Origin: Bacillota bacterium | Lineage (GTDB): Bacteria > Bacillota > Clostridia > Oscillospirales > Feifaniaceae | Direction: 5' to 3' | DNA: 45,606 bases | NCBI GenBank assembly: GCA_030705925.1 | Contig: JAUZPM010000010.1 | Coordinates: 1-45,606 of the forward strand | In this document: one piece after another, positions 25,234-33,973 of the stretch | Numbering within the stretch: the first letter of the stretch is position 1 | Layout of the letters: every line of letters starts with the position of its first letter | Program-made: the position numbers and the translations under genes | The notes under the pieces: model-generated | The model's input: only the letters and a program-made list of their open reading frames with translations | Database searches by the model: none | What the model was told of the DNA's origin: nothing

Positions 25234-25893
25234 TTGTTCAAATTATGTGTTTTTGATTTAGATGGAACGCTTATGGATTCTCTAGAAGATCTTGCGAACA
25301 GCGTAAATTATTCACTGAAGCAAAATGGTTTTCCAGAACATGATCTTAACAAGTATAAATATTTCGTAGGAAATGGTATTAAGATGCTTTTGCATCGCGC
25401 ACTTGGTAAATACGACACTCCCGAGGCTTTTTTTAAAGTAGCCGATATTTTCTACCCGTATTATGATGAACATTATGCAGATAAGACTCGGCCTTATGAG
25501 GGAATTAAAGAACTTACCGAAAAGCTTAAGTCTCAAGGGTTAATGCTTGCCGTTTTATCAAATAAAGCTGATGAATTTGCAAAGGGCATAATAGATGAGT
25601 TTTTTGCAGCTAATTCATTTTCGGTGGTTTTAGGCACTACAGCTGAATTTAAACCGAAACCAGACCCTTCGTCTTTGCTGCATATTATGAAAACACTTTC
25701 AGTCTCCCCCCAAGAGACACTTTATGTAGGAGATTCGAATATTGATATTTTTACCGCTCATAATGCTGGGGTCAAAGCGGTAGGCGCAGAGTGGGGATTC
25801 CGCGGCAGGAGTGAACTAATTGAAGCCGGAGCAGACTTTCTTGCTGAAAAACCTGTTGATATTTTGAAGGTTATTGGACAAGAAGGGCTATAA
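25234..25893 (+). CDS. HAD-superfamily hydrolase, phosphoglycolate phosphatase-like
   Basis: A cytosolic HAD phosphatase of about 219 residues. With the TTG start, FDLDGTLMDS lies at residues 6-15 with the nucleophile and acid/base Asp pair. LSNKADEF is motif II, the Lys of EFKPKPDPS is motif III, and GDSNIDIFTAHNAG is motif IV. The helical cap follows motif I, as in Gph-like enzymes. Substrates of this group are small phospho-compounds such as phosphoglycolate or pyrophosphate. ATG 25213 lies inside the -10 box and has no ribosome site. TTG 25234 (AAAAGG nine bases upstream, MFKLCVFDLDGT) fits the family's usual N-terminus. Its 3' end overlaps the convergent DUF212 gene by 23 bases. Confidence 0.87.
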   Translation: MFKLCVFDLDGTLMDSLEDLANSVNYSLKQNGFPEHDLNKYKYFVGNGIKMLLHRALGKYDTPEAFFKVADIFYPYYDEHYADKTRPYEGIKELTEKLKSQGLMLAVLSNKADEFAKGIIDEFFAANSFSVVLGTTAEFKPKPDPSSLLHIMKTLSVSPQETLYVGDSNIDIFTAHNAGVKAVGAEWGFRGRSELIEAGADFLAEKPVDILKVIGQEGL

Positions 25894-26317
25894 CTATTCC
25901 TAAAAGAGCCCCCGCAATGACTTCAATCGGCTTATGTCCGAGAAGCTCTCTGAAAAGTTTTGAATTGAGCGGTTCTTCTCCGTTTAATGTGCTTAGTATC
26001 ATTTTGTTAAGCACTTTTGCATGATCCCCTGCGGCTTTTCTTATATTAAGAGAATCATAAATTACAACAGCTGACAGCACAAAAGAAAGGGCGAATTCAA
26101 CAGAATCCGCACCCGATATTATTGCAATTTCAGTTGTCAAAGCACATACCGATGCGGTGTGACCGCTTGGCATTCCGCCTGATCCTGTTATCCATTTTGC
26201 ATCAAAATGCTTTGTTTTGATAAAAGCGATTAATGTTTTTATAGATTGTGCAACGATCCAGCTTAACACAGCTGAAAGCAGCACTTTGTTTAAAAATAGC
26301 TCCTGTAGGAATTTCAT
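25871..26317 (-). CDS. Divergent PAP2/DUF212-family membrane protein (YuiD-like)
   Basis: A 148-residue membrane protein of the DUF212 family, related to acid phosphatase/vanadium haloperoxidase-like PAP2 proteins. It has the conserved blocks GGMPSGHTAS (residues ~47-56), IYDSLNIRKAAGDHA and LLGHKPIEV that carry the phosphatase-like residues, plus four hydrophobic segments. Phosphatase activity has not been established for the family. AGAGGA precedes the ATG by eight bases. It converges with, and overlaps, the HAD gene, so the 3' ends of the two transcripts are antisense. Confidence 0.9.
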   Translation of the reverse strand: MKFLQELFLNKVLLSAVLSWIVAQSIKTLIAFIKTKHFDAKWITGSGGMPSGHTASVCALTTEIAIISGADSVEFALSFVLSAVVIYDSLNIRKAAGDHAKVLNKMILSTLNGEEPLNSKLFRELLGHKPIEVIAGALLGIVIALLVQ

Positions 26318-26366
26318 AAGGGGTTCCTCTCGTAATTAAATGAACAATATTTTATAGGGGAGAGAC

Positions 26367-28613
26367 ATGTTTAAAAAATTTAAAATTTTCAATAAAATAC
26401 AATACTCCCGCTATTTGATGAGGACTTTATTTTCAACTATTCTGCTTGTACTTATAGTACTTACCGTATTCTGTATTGTAGCATACAGGTATTCATATAA
26501 TCAATATAAAAAAGATATAATAAGCACAAAAATGGCCAAAGCACGTGAAATGTCAGCTGAAGTAAGCAGTCATATGAATGAAATGCTGCGTATAGTAATT
26601 GGTATTGATGAAGATTACACATTTTCATATACGCCTTACAACAGCACATTTGAACAGGGAAACGACATGGTCAAACGTCTTGAAACATATCAGACGGCAA
26701 ACAGCTTTATAAACGACATCGCTTATTACAGAATGTCAGAGCCGGAAAAAATTTATACTACAAACGGTCAGACCCAGCTTGATCTGTTTTTCAAGCATTT
26801 ATATACATATGAAACATTGAATACTAAGAACTTCTACTCAAAAATTTCATCGGCCGGAAATCTATATATACATCCTGCTGAAGATGTATTAAGCCAATCG
26901 TCTAAAAATAATATTATCACTTTTTCTTACGCATTGCCTATGAATATGCCGAATCCCAAAAGATTTGTCATCTTTATGATAGGTAAGGAAAAGTTTGATG
27001 AAATGACGGCAAGCCTTTACGAAAATGACGGCGCTAAAACGTGGGTATACGATCACTTGGGAAAAATGGTTTACACAAACGATAGAGATAAAAACAATTT
27101 GCTGAATGACGATTATATTAAGCACAAGCTTAAAGGAAAACAAACGCAGTTTATTAATATAAAAGGTCAGAAATATCTGATTTTATCTTATCATGACGAT
27201 GCTAATAACTGGTCCTATCTGCATCTACTGAACGTTGAAAGGCAAATGAAGTTTTTTTATGTGGGCAGCAGCATATATGTGATAATATTCCTTATTGGGC
27301 TTATTATACTGTCTATTTTTGCTTTTTTGGTTGCGATATTTAACTACAGGCCTTTATATCAGCTTATAAATAAGCTTTCTACATATACAGATAAGCAGAC
27401 CGATGCAAATGATTATGATGAGATGAGATATATTGAAACGGTAATATCTCAGGCTATAAATAAGAAACGCGTTCTATCTGAAAGATTGTTCTTTTCAAAT
27501 CTGATCTGGGGACAGTTTGATGATATATCAAGTTTAAAAGCTGCAATGTCAGAAACTGACATACATATGAACTTCGATAGATTTTTGGCGGTTTTGATTA
27601 AGTTTAATAATTTAGGAAGTTTAAATAAAGAAATAAGCGTAGATATAGGCTCGGCTATTGAAAGCAGCTATATAAAAGGGTATTGTATTGAAATGTATGA
27701 CAAATCGAGCATTTGCATAATATTCAATTACCATAGTAAATATATAAATGAAGAAATGATTCCTATTTTAACATCAGAGCTAATTGATGGTTTCAGAGTA
27801 CGAAGCGGGCTTCAGTGCGTCGCGGGCATAGGGCTTGAATATAACACTCCGCTCGAAATAGTCACTTCATTTAGCCAGGCAAGGCAGGCGGTTTTATACA
27901 ACAGCTTTAATGATCAAAAATGTATTGCGGTTTTTGAGGATATGACAAACAGAATCGACATGGTGCTGACTGGAAACGTAAAAATGGATCTTGCAAAATC
28001 TGTAAGGCAGGGAAAATGCGATGCAGTAAACGAAAAGCTTAATAAACTTAAAGAACAAGTGATTGAAAAATCTTTTTCTCCGCTTGAATTAAAGAACCTG
28101 TGTTATATTTTGATGGAATATTTGCAGGGGTTAATAGAAGCATTGCCTGAAATTGATGAAAAGGTTCAAAATACATCGGATAGGTTATTCTCAATAGATA
28201 ATTTAACGGAAGAAATTTTATTTGCGGAATTTACAAATCTGTGTATAGATATTACAAAATATTATGGCGAAAACAAGCCACAGGGCAAAAATGAAAAAAT
28301 AACGAAAATATTTGAGTTTATTGAAAACAAATTATTCGATTACAGTCTGTCGCTTGAAAGCATTGCAGAGGCTTGCGGAGTTACACCGGCGTACCTTGGC
28401 AGGTATTTTAAGCAGCAAACAGGTGAAACGCCGATCCAGTATGTAGATAAAAGAAGGTTGGCGATTGCAAAAGAACTGCTTGCCAATACTGACTTGCCTC
28501 TAAAACAGATAATATCAAGGGTCGGATTTGTTGACGAGTCTAATTTCATAAGAAAGTTCAAAAAGCTTGAAGGGATTACTCCTATTTCATACAGGAGAAA
28601 AAACGCTGAATAG
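26367..28613 (+). CDS. Membrane-bound AraC-family transcriptional regulator with extracytoplasmic sensor
   Basis: A 748-residue one-component regulator. A first transmembrane helix at ~19-41, an extracytoplasmic region of ~250 residues and a second helix at ~295-325 are followed by a cytoplasmic region. The C-terminal AraC domain at ~646-745 has two helix-turn-helix units (SLESIAEACGVTPAYLGRYFKQ and PLKQIISRVGFVDESNF in part). This layout is typical of Paenibacillus and clostridial regulators placed beside LplABC-type sugar importers, which sense extracellular sugars. It precedes such an importer, and its own transcript ends at a terminator before it. GGGGAG precedes the ATG. Confidence 0.92.
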   Translation: MFKKFKIFNKIQYSRYLMRTLFSTILLVLIVLTVFCIVAYRYSYNQYKKDIISTKMAKAREMSAEVSSHMNEMLRIVIGIDEDYTFSYTPYNSTFEQGNDMVKRLETYQTANSFINDIAYYRMSEPEKIYTTNGQTQLDLFFKHLYTYETLNTKNFYSKISSAGNLYIHPAEDVLSQSSKNNIITFSYALPMNMPNPKRFVIFMIGKEKFDEMTASLYENDGAKTWVYDHLGKMVYTNDRDKNNLLNDDYIKHKLKGKQTQFINIKGQKYLILSYHDDANNWSYLHLLNVERQMKFFYVGSSIYVIIFLIGLIILSIFAFLVAIFNYRPLYQLINKLSTYTDKQTDANDYDEMRYIETVISQAINKKRVLSERLFFSNLIWGQFDDISSLKAAMSETDIHMNFDRFLAVLIKFNNLGSLNKEISVDIGSAIESSYIKGYCIEMYDKSSICIIFNYHSKYINEEMIPILTSELIDGFRVRSGLQCVAGIGLEYNTPLEIVTSFSQARQAVLYNSFNDQKCIAVFEDMTNRIDMVLTGNVKMDLAKSVRQGKCDAVNEKLNKLKEQVIEKSFSPLELKNLCYILMEYLQGLIEALPEIDEKVQNTSDRLFSIDNLTEEILFAEFTNLCIDITKYYGENKPQGKNEKITKIFEFIENKLFDYSLSLESIAEACGVTPAYLGRYFKQQTGETPIQYVDKRRLAIAKELLANTDLPLKQIISRVGFVDESNFIRKFKKLEGITPISYRRKNAE

Positions 28614-28636
28614 CATTTACATTTAAATATATCATT

Positions 28637-28670
28637 AAACGCTTATGACTGAAATCATGGGCGTTTTTTA
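28637..28670 (+). terminator. Intrinsic terminator of the AraC-type regulator gene
   Basis: AAACGCTTATGA and TCATGGGCGTTT pair over 12 positions (two U-G) around a six-base loop, followed by TTT and ATATT. It separates the regulator from the importer operon. Confidence 0.82.
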
Positions 28671-28699
28671 TATTCAATAATTGACCTTTAACGCATGTA

Positions 28700-28741
28700 T
28701 GTTATCGGAATATTGTACATAACACTATGCAAAAGTATACT
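28700..28741 (+). promoter_or_regulatory. Promoter and possible operator of the sugar importer/SLH operon
   Basis: TTGTAC (28713-28718) and TATACT (28736-28741) are spaced by 17 bases. An inverted repeat TGTTAT (28700-28705) with ATAACA (28719-28724) spans the -35 box, a plausible site for the AraC-type regulator. The -35 is weak, consistent with activation. The operator is inference. Confidence 0.5.
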
Positions 28742-28773
28742 AGGAACGTAAGAAAATTAGGGGGATATGAGTT

Positions 28774-30408
28774 ATGAGAAAAAACTGCAGGCTATTATCA
28801 CTGTTTATCGCTGCTGCGATTTCAGCCTCTGCTTTATCCGGATGCGGATCAGCAGATAAAAAAACGTCTGAGCCAGCCGCGGTTGTGCCGGACTATCTTA
28901 ACACTGAAGGATTTCCAATAGTGAAGCAGCCAATTAAAATTTCTGTAATGGTTGCAAATTCAGCTAACCAGCCCGATTTCAACACGATTGAAAATATGAA
29001 AGAATACGAAAAAATGACTGGTGTAGAAACTGATTGGATCAATATTCCAAACGGTTCAGCTAATGAGAAGATAAGTGTTGCATTTGCTTCTGACGCACTG
29101 CCTGACGCATTTTTGAAATGCGGAGCTGTTATCAACAACGTAAATCAGCTGCGCTTTGGTTCAGACGGAATGATAATGGATTTGAATAAGAACGGAATGC
29201 TTGAAAAATATGCTCCTAACTTTATGAAATACTACAATAAATATGATGACGTTAAAAGTGCGGTTACATTTCCAAATGGGGCAGTTTACTCATTCCCGCA
29301 GGGCATTGAGTCAAATGCGGTAAAAGTTGCCGGCAAGACTTTTTATAATCAAAAGTGGCTTGATAAGCTGGGAATGAAAGAACCTACTACCACAGATGAG
29401 TTTTATACATTATTAAAAGCTTTTAAAGATAACGATATGAACGGGAACGGCAAAAAAGACGAAATACCGTTATCAAGTTCAAATATTTCATATATCATGT
29501 ACGCATTGCAGGGAGCTTTCGGACTTTCCAACAGGGGGATGCATGACGAACTTGTCGATATGGACGAAGATTCAGGTAAACCAAGACTTATGGCAACGAG
29601 CAATGCTTATAAAGAATTACTCCAATATTTAAATAAGTTGTATTCCGAGGGGCTTCTTGACAATGAGATCTTTACGATGAAGTCACCTCAATATGTAGCC
29701 AAACATAGTGAAGGTCTGATTGGTGTATTTAACTATACTAATTTAACAACTATACCTAGCGATGCCGCTAAAAATTTCACAGGCGCAACTGTGGCCCTTA
29801 AGGGCCCGCATGGCGATCAGCTGTGGACACCAGTTCGTTCGCAACTTCATTCTACCGGAGCGTTTATTATTACAAAAGAAAATAAATATCCTGAGGCAAC
29901 CATCCGTTGGGTCGATTATTTCTACAGCGATGCAGGAAACTTGTTCTACAATTTCGGTATAGAGGGCAAGACTTACAATAAACAGCCGGACGGCAAATAT
30001 AAGTTTGTAGACAGCGTGTACGATCAGATCAATAAGGGGATACCTTATGATGCAGCTGTTGCACCTTTAGTACCTATTGGAGGAAGAAATCCGCTGTTTT
30101 CAAAAGAACCTTATTTTTACGGTGGAGAAGTTGAACCAATTCCGGCTAAGGCAGCAAACGATATGGTCAAATACTTCCCGAAGGATATTTGGCCGATCTT
30201 AAATTTCACATCAGAGGAAAACAGCGAGCTAACTGTTGTCAAAACTGACATAAAAAACTATATCGATCTTATGACTGCTGATTTTATAACAGGTAAAAAG
30301 TCACTAAGCGAATGGGACAATTATGTTAAACAGATAAATACAATGGGCGCTGACAGGTTGCTTGCCATATATACTAAGGCTTTAAAGAGAATAGGAAAAG
30401 TAAAATAA
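28774..30408 (+). CDS. LplA-like extracellular solute-binding lipoprotein (CUT1 sugar importer)
   Basis: A 544-residue lipoprotein. The signal is MRKNCRLLSLFIAAAIS and the lipobox LSGC has Cys24. The mature part has the long family-1 binding-protein pattern seen in LplA/YtcQ-like proteins: ITEIENMKEYEKMTGVETDW-like opening (here NTIENMKEYEKMTGVETDW), a DMNGNGKKDEIPLS calcium-type loop, and a long C-terminal half. It captures an oligosaccharide for the two permeases downstream. GGGGG precedes the ATG. First gene of a six-gene plus-strand group that lacks its own ATPase, as is usual when a shared MsmX/MsmK ATPase is used. Confidence 0.92.
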   Translation: MRKNCRLLSLFIAAAISASALSGCGSADKKTSEPAAVVPDYLNTEGFPIVKQPIKISVMVANSANQPDFNTIENMKEYEKMTGVETDWINIPNGSANEKISVAFASDALPDAFLKCGAVINNVNQLRFGSDGMIMDLNKNGMLEKYAPNFMKYYNKYDDVKSAVTFPNGAVYSFPQGIESNAVKVAGKTFYNQKWLDKLGMKEPTTTDEFYTLLKAFKDNDMNGNGKKDEIPLSSSNISYIMYALQGAFGLSNRGMHDELVDMDEDSGKPRLMATSNAYKELLQYLNKLYSEGLLDNEIFTMKSPQYVAKHSEGLIGVFNYTNLTTIPSDAAKNFTGATVALKGPHGDQLWTPVRSQLHSTGAFIITKENKYPEATIRWVDYFYSDAGNLFYNFGIEGKTYNKQPDGKYKFVDSVYDQINKGIPYDAAVAPLVPIGGRNPLFSKEPYFYGGEVEPIPAKAANDMVKYFPKDIWPILNFTSEENSELTVVKTDIKNYIDLMTADFITGKKSLSEWDNYVKQINTMGADRLLAIYTKALKRIGKVK

Positions 30409-30434
30409 TTTGCAGTTTGAACGGAGGTACCGGG

Positions 30435-31415
30435 TTGGCATCCAATACTACAATAAATATAGGCCGGGAAATTGCAGAAAATTCAATTAATACCCGGACA
30501 GTAAAAAAAAGGCATCCACTCGTGAAATCGGTAAGAAAATATTGGGACTTATATCTTATTTTTATACCCGTGGTGGCATATTTCATTATTTTTAAGTACA
30601 TACCCATGTATGGCGTCCAAATCGCGTTCCGTGATTTTAGTCCGTCAAGCGGGATTTGGCACAGCGATTGGGTTTGGTTTGAGAATTTCGAACGTTTTTT
30701 AAGAAGCTATCAGTTCACAAATACTTTAAAAAATACGGTATTATTGAGCTTTTATCAGCTAATTGCAAGCTTCCCAGCTCCAGTGATACTTGCTCTGCTC
30801 ATTAATGAAATGGGAAACAAGCAATTTAAAAGCCTTTTGCAGACAATTACATATGCACCGCATTTCCTTTCGACGGTCGTCCTTGTCGGAATGCTTGAAG
30901 CTTTTCTTGCACCGGGGTCAGGAGTTGTAAATAATGTGATTCAGTCAATGGGCGGCACTCCGGTAAGCTTTATGGCAGAGCCATCTGCATTCAGGCACGT
31001 ATACGTATGGTCTGAGGTCTGGAAAAATGCAGGGTGGGGTTCGATCATATACCTTTCAACCTTGACGAGCATAGATATCCATTTATATGAAGCAGCTACT
31101 ATCGACGGCGCAAACCGCTGGGGCAAACTGCGGCATATAACTCTGCCGCTTCTTATTCCTACTGCCGTTATAATTCTTATAATGGACAGCGGCAAGGTAA
31201 TGAATCTAGGGTTTGAGAAAGCATTTTTAATGCAGAATTCTTTAAACCTCAACGTTTCTGAAGTTATTTCAACATATGTGTATAAGATGGGTATACAGGG
31301 CATGCAGTACAGTTATTCTACGGCGGTTGATCTTTTCAATTCTGTTATTAATCTGATTTTACTGCTTTCTGTAAATAAAATATCTAAATCAATGACACAA
31401 TCAAGCCTTTGGTAA
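30435..31415 (+). CDS. LplB-like sugar ABC transporter permease
   Basis: A 326-residue permease of the CUT1 group with six membrane segments. LYLIFIPVVAYFIIFKYIPMYG is the characteristic first helix region (~37-57), and the EAA loop reads YEAATIDGANRWGKLRHITLPLL. The longest frame starts at TTG 30417. I choose TTG 30435 because GGAGG lies seven bases before it; the N-terminus is then MASNTTINIG. It pairs with the LplC-like gene 12 bases downstream. Confidence 0.92.
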   Translation: MASNTTINIGREIAENSINTRTVKKRHPLVKSVRKYWDLYLIFIPVVAYFIIFKYIPMYGVQIAFRDFSPSSGIWHSDWVWFENFERFLRSYQFTNTLKNTVLLSFYQLIASFPAPVILALLINEMGNKQFKSLLQTITYAPHFLSTVVLVGMLEAFLAPGSGVVNNVIQSMGGTPVSFMAEPSAFRHVYVWSEVWKNAGWGSIIYLSTLTSIDIHLYEAATIDGANRWGKLRHITLPLLIPTAVIILIMDSGKVMNLGFEKAFLMQNSLNLNVSEVISTYVYKMGIQGMQYSYSTAVDLFNSVINLILLLSVNKISKSMTQSSLW

Positions 31416-31427
31416 GGAGGGGATTTT

Positions 31428-32351
31428 ATGTCAAACAGTGAAGCAGTGTTAAAAATTAAAAGCAGAAAAATAAAGAACACAAAAGACGATGTAGTTTTTA
31501 CTGCAGTAACGGTGACCCTCTCAATTATTATCCTTGCCTGTGTATTATATCCTCTTTTATATGTTTTGGGCGCATCCTTCAGTTCGCCGATTAGCGTTGT
31601 AAAGGGCAAGTTTTGGTTAATACCTATCGATCCTACGATACAGGCATATATAAATGTGTTTAAAAACAAAACGATTATAACTGGCTACACCAATACTATT
31701 CTTTATACCACCGTCGGTACTTTAATCAACATCGTCATGACAACGGCGTGCGCTTATCCTTTGTCAAAAAAGGATTTTTACGGAAGAAATTTCTTCACGA
31801 TATTGTTCACGATAACGATGTTCTTCAGCGGGGGAATGATTCCAAGTTTTCTGCTTATAAAAGATCTGCATATGTACAATACTTTCGCGTCGATGGTGCT
31901 TCCGGGTGCAATCAGCGTTTGGAACATGGTCATTATGCGCAACTATTATCAGCATTCAATCCCGGAAGAGATTCTCGAAGCGGCAAATGTAGACGGATGC
32001 AGCAATCTGGGCGCTCTTCTGCGGATCGTAATGCCTTTATCAAAGTCGATCGTATCGGTAATGGTAATATTTTATGCAGTCGGACATTGGAATCAATATT
32101 TCAACGCTCTTCTGTACTTAAAAGATCCGAATAAGTTTCCGCTTCAGGTCGTTTTGCGCCAGATCCTGCTTAAGGGGACAGGCACAGACGGCACAGCCGC
32201 GGGTGTCGTTGATTCTGTCAACGAGTTACTTCAGTTTTCAACGCTTCAATATGCAATAATTGTTGTAGCAAGCCTGCCGGTTCTTATATTGTACCCTATG
32301 CTGCAAAAGTATTTCATTAAAGGCGTAATGGTCGGATCTATTAAAGGTTAA
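31428..32351 (+). CDS. LplC-like sugar ABC transporter permease
   Basis: A 307-residue permease with six hydrophobic segments and the EAA loop EILEAANVDGCSNLGALLRIVMPLSKS. The N-terminal cytosolic tail, the segment LYPLLYVLGASFSSP and the C-terminal QKYFIKGVMVGSIKG are typical LplC features. AAGGAGGGG precedes the ATG by six bases. With the LplB-like partner it forms the channel of the importer. No ATPase gene is present in the operon. Confidence 0.93.
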   Translation: MSNSEAVLKIKSRKIKNTKDDVVFTAVTVTLSIIILACVLYPLLYVLGASFSSPISVVKGKFWLIPIDPTIQAYINVFKNKTIITGYTNTILYTTVGTLINIVMTTACAYPLSKKDFYGRNFFTILFTITMFFSGGMIPSFLLIKDLHMYNTFASMVLPGAISVWNMVIMRNYYQHSIPEEILEAANVDGCSNLGALLRIVMPLSKSIVSVMVIFYAVGHWNQYFNALLYLKDPNKFPLQVVLRQILLKGTGTDGTAAGVVDSVNELLQFSTLQYAIIVVASLPVLILYPMLQKYFIKGVMVGSIKG

Positions 32352-32378
32352 TAATTTTAAAATAAAGAGGTTTGAGTA

Positions 32379-33248
32379 ATGAGGCTTTCAACATCAACTA
32401 ACATCATGGATCGTGTAAACAAAGTATCTGTCATCCCAATGGAGGATTGTATCGAACGTTGTTATAATGCGGGATACAGGGTTCTTGACATGAATTTCTG
32501 CGATATGTCGACACCAGGCATGCCAATGGCTCTTGACAACTGGCAGTCTTGGGTTGATAAAATAGGAAATCTCGCAGCAAAATTGGGCGTTGAATTCACC
32601 CAGTCACATTCGCACTTTTACAATGTCGCCAAAGCAGATGTCGAAGATAGAGAATGGCGCGAAGAATTGGTTCGCCGTGCAATAATAGGTTCAGGCATGC
32701 TCGGTACGAAGTGGATGGTTCTGCACTCCGGCACTGTTCGTGAAGAAGGGTACAGCATGAAGGAATCAAAGCGCAAGAATATAGAATATCTGAACAAACA
32801 TCTTGAACTTTCGAGAAAACATAATGTCGGCATCTGCGTTGAAAATCTTTTCGATAATACACCAAACTTTAGAAAATATACCGCAACAGCAGAAGAACTG
32901 ATCGATCTCGTCGACACCGTAAATGATCCATACCTCGGCATATGCTGGGATTTCGGGCATGGCAATCTTATGGGGGTCAGCCAGGCTCTAAACCTTAGAA
33001 AAGTCGGAAAGAGACTCAAAGCTATACATGCGGCCGATAATAATGGAATAAAAGATGAACATCTTTTGCCGCTTTACGGAAATATTGACTGGAACGAAAT
33101 GATGCATGTACTGAAAGAAATTGGGTACGAGAACGATTTTGCATTTGAAATAACACCATTCGTTGATAAGATACCCGCACATATCAGAGATACATTTTTA
33201 AGACATACAGTAGAAGTCGGAGAATATCTGTTAAGTCTTGCTATATAA
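32379..33248 (+). CDS. TIM-barrel sugar phosphate isomerase/epimerase (xylose isomerase-like)
   Basis: A 289-residue member of the AP endonuclease 2/xylose isomerase-like superfamily. Recognisable barrel segments include FTQSHSHFYN, KWMVLHSG, ICVENLFDN with the metal-binding Glu, GICWDFGHGN with Asp and His, and FAFEITPF with the last Glu. These are the usual divalent-metal ligands of the family. Members isomerise or epimerise sugars, sugar phosphates or inositol derivatives, and the exact reaction cannot be read. Together with the NanE immediately downstream it suggests catabolism of the imported amino sugar or its relatives. AAAGAGG precedes the ATG. Confidence 0.88.
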   Translation: MRLSTSTNIMDRVNKVSVIPMEDCIERCYNAGYRVLDMNFCDMSTPGMPMALDNWQSWVDKIGNLAAKLGVEFTQSHSHFYNVAKADVEDREWREELVRRAIIGSGMLGTKWMVLHSGTVREEGYSMKESKRKNIEYLNKHLELSRKHNVGICVENLFDNTPNFRKYTATAEELIDLVDTVNDPYLGICWDFGHGNLMGVSQALNLRKVGKRLKAIHAADNNGIKDEHLLPLYGNIDWNEMMHVLKEIGYENDFAFEITPFVDKIPAHIRDTFLRHTVEVGEYLLSLAI

Positions 33249-33259
33249 GGTGAGAATGG

Positions 33260-33946
33260 ATGAAAAATAAAGAAATTCTGAATAAGATTAAGGGCGGACT
33301 TATCGTATCTTGCCAGGCTCTTGAAAACGAACCGCTGTACAGCTCTTACATAATGTCCCGCATGGCATATGCAGCGATGCTGGGCGGAGCGAGTGGGATT
33401 CGCGCGAACACGGCTCAGGATATCATGGAAATAAAAAAGGCTATTCCGCTTCCCGTAATAGGCATTTGCAAAGCCGTCTATGCGGATAGCGATGTGTATA
33501 TCACTCCGACTATGAAAGAAGTGGATAGTATAGTCTCGTCGGGCGCTGAGATCATTGCTATTGATGCCACTATGCGGCTGCGGCCTGACGGCAAAATACT
33601 TGAAAGGTTTTTCAAAGAAGTTCGCAGTAAATATCCGGATCAAATTTTTATGGCGGATACTTCAGCATATGAGGAAGGCGTTTTTGCAGAAAAGATTGGA
33701 TTTGATCTTGTTGGTACAACCCTTTCGGGGTATACCGACTATACAAAGGGCAACGAGCTTCCTGATTATGAATTAATGAAGAGATATACCGAGAATCTTA
33801 AGATACCGGTTATTGCAGAAGGCGGCATATGGACTCCCGAACAGTTGAAAAAGTGTATGGACTGCGGCGTTTGGGCTGCGGTTGCGGGGACTGCGATAAC
33901 CAGACCAATGGAAATCACGAAACATTTTCTCAAGGCACTAGAATAG
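33260..33946 (+). CDS. nanE: N-acetylmannosamine-6-phosphate 2-epimerase NanE
   Basis: A 228-residue NanE enzyme that converts N-acetylmannosamine-6-phosphate to N-acetylglucosamine-6-phosphate. Lys71 in [10 protein letters not shown] and Glu187 in AEGGIWTP are at the family's catalytic positions. GGASGIRAN and [10 protein letters not shown] bind substrate phosphate. Normal length. GGTGAG precedes the ATG, 11 bases after the isomerase gene. NanE usually acts after NanA and NanK in sialic acid use. Neither is here, so the locus may handle N-acetylmannosamine from another polymer. Confidence 0.94.
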   Translation: MKNKEILNKIKGGLIVSCQALENEPLYSSYIMSRMAYAAMLGGASGIRANTAQDIMEIKKAIPLPVIGICKAVYADSDVYITPTMKEVDSIVSSGAEIIAIDATMRLRPDGKILERFFKEVRSKYPDQIFMADTSAYEEGVFAEKIGFDLVGTTLSGYTDYTKGNELPDYELMKRYTENLKIPVIAEGGIWTPEQLKKCMDCGVWAAVAGTAITRPMEITKHFLKALE

Positions 33947-33973
33947 GAACAAATTTGGGCGGAGGATTTTGAT

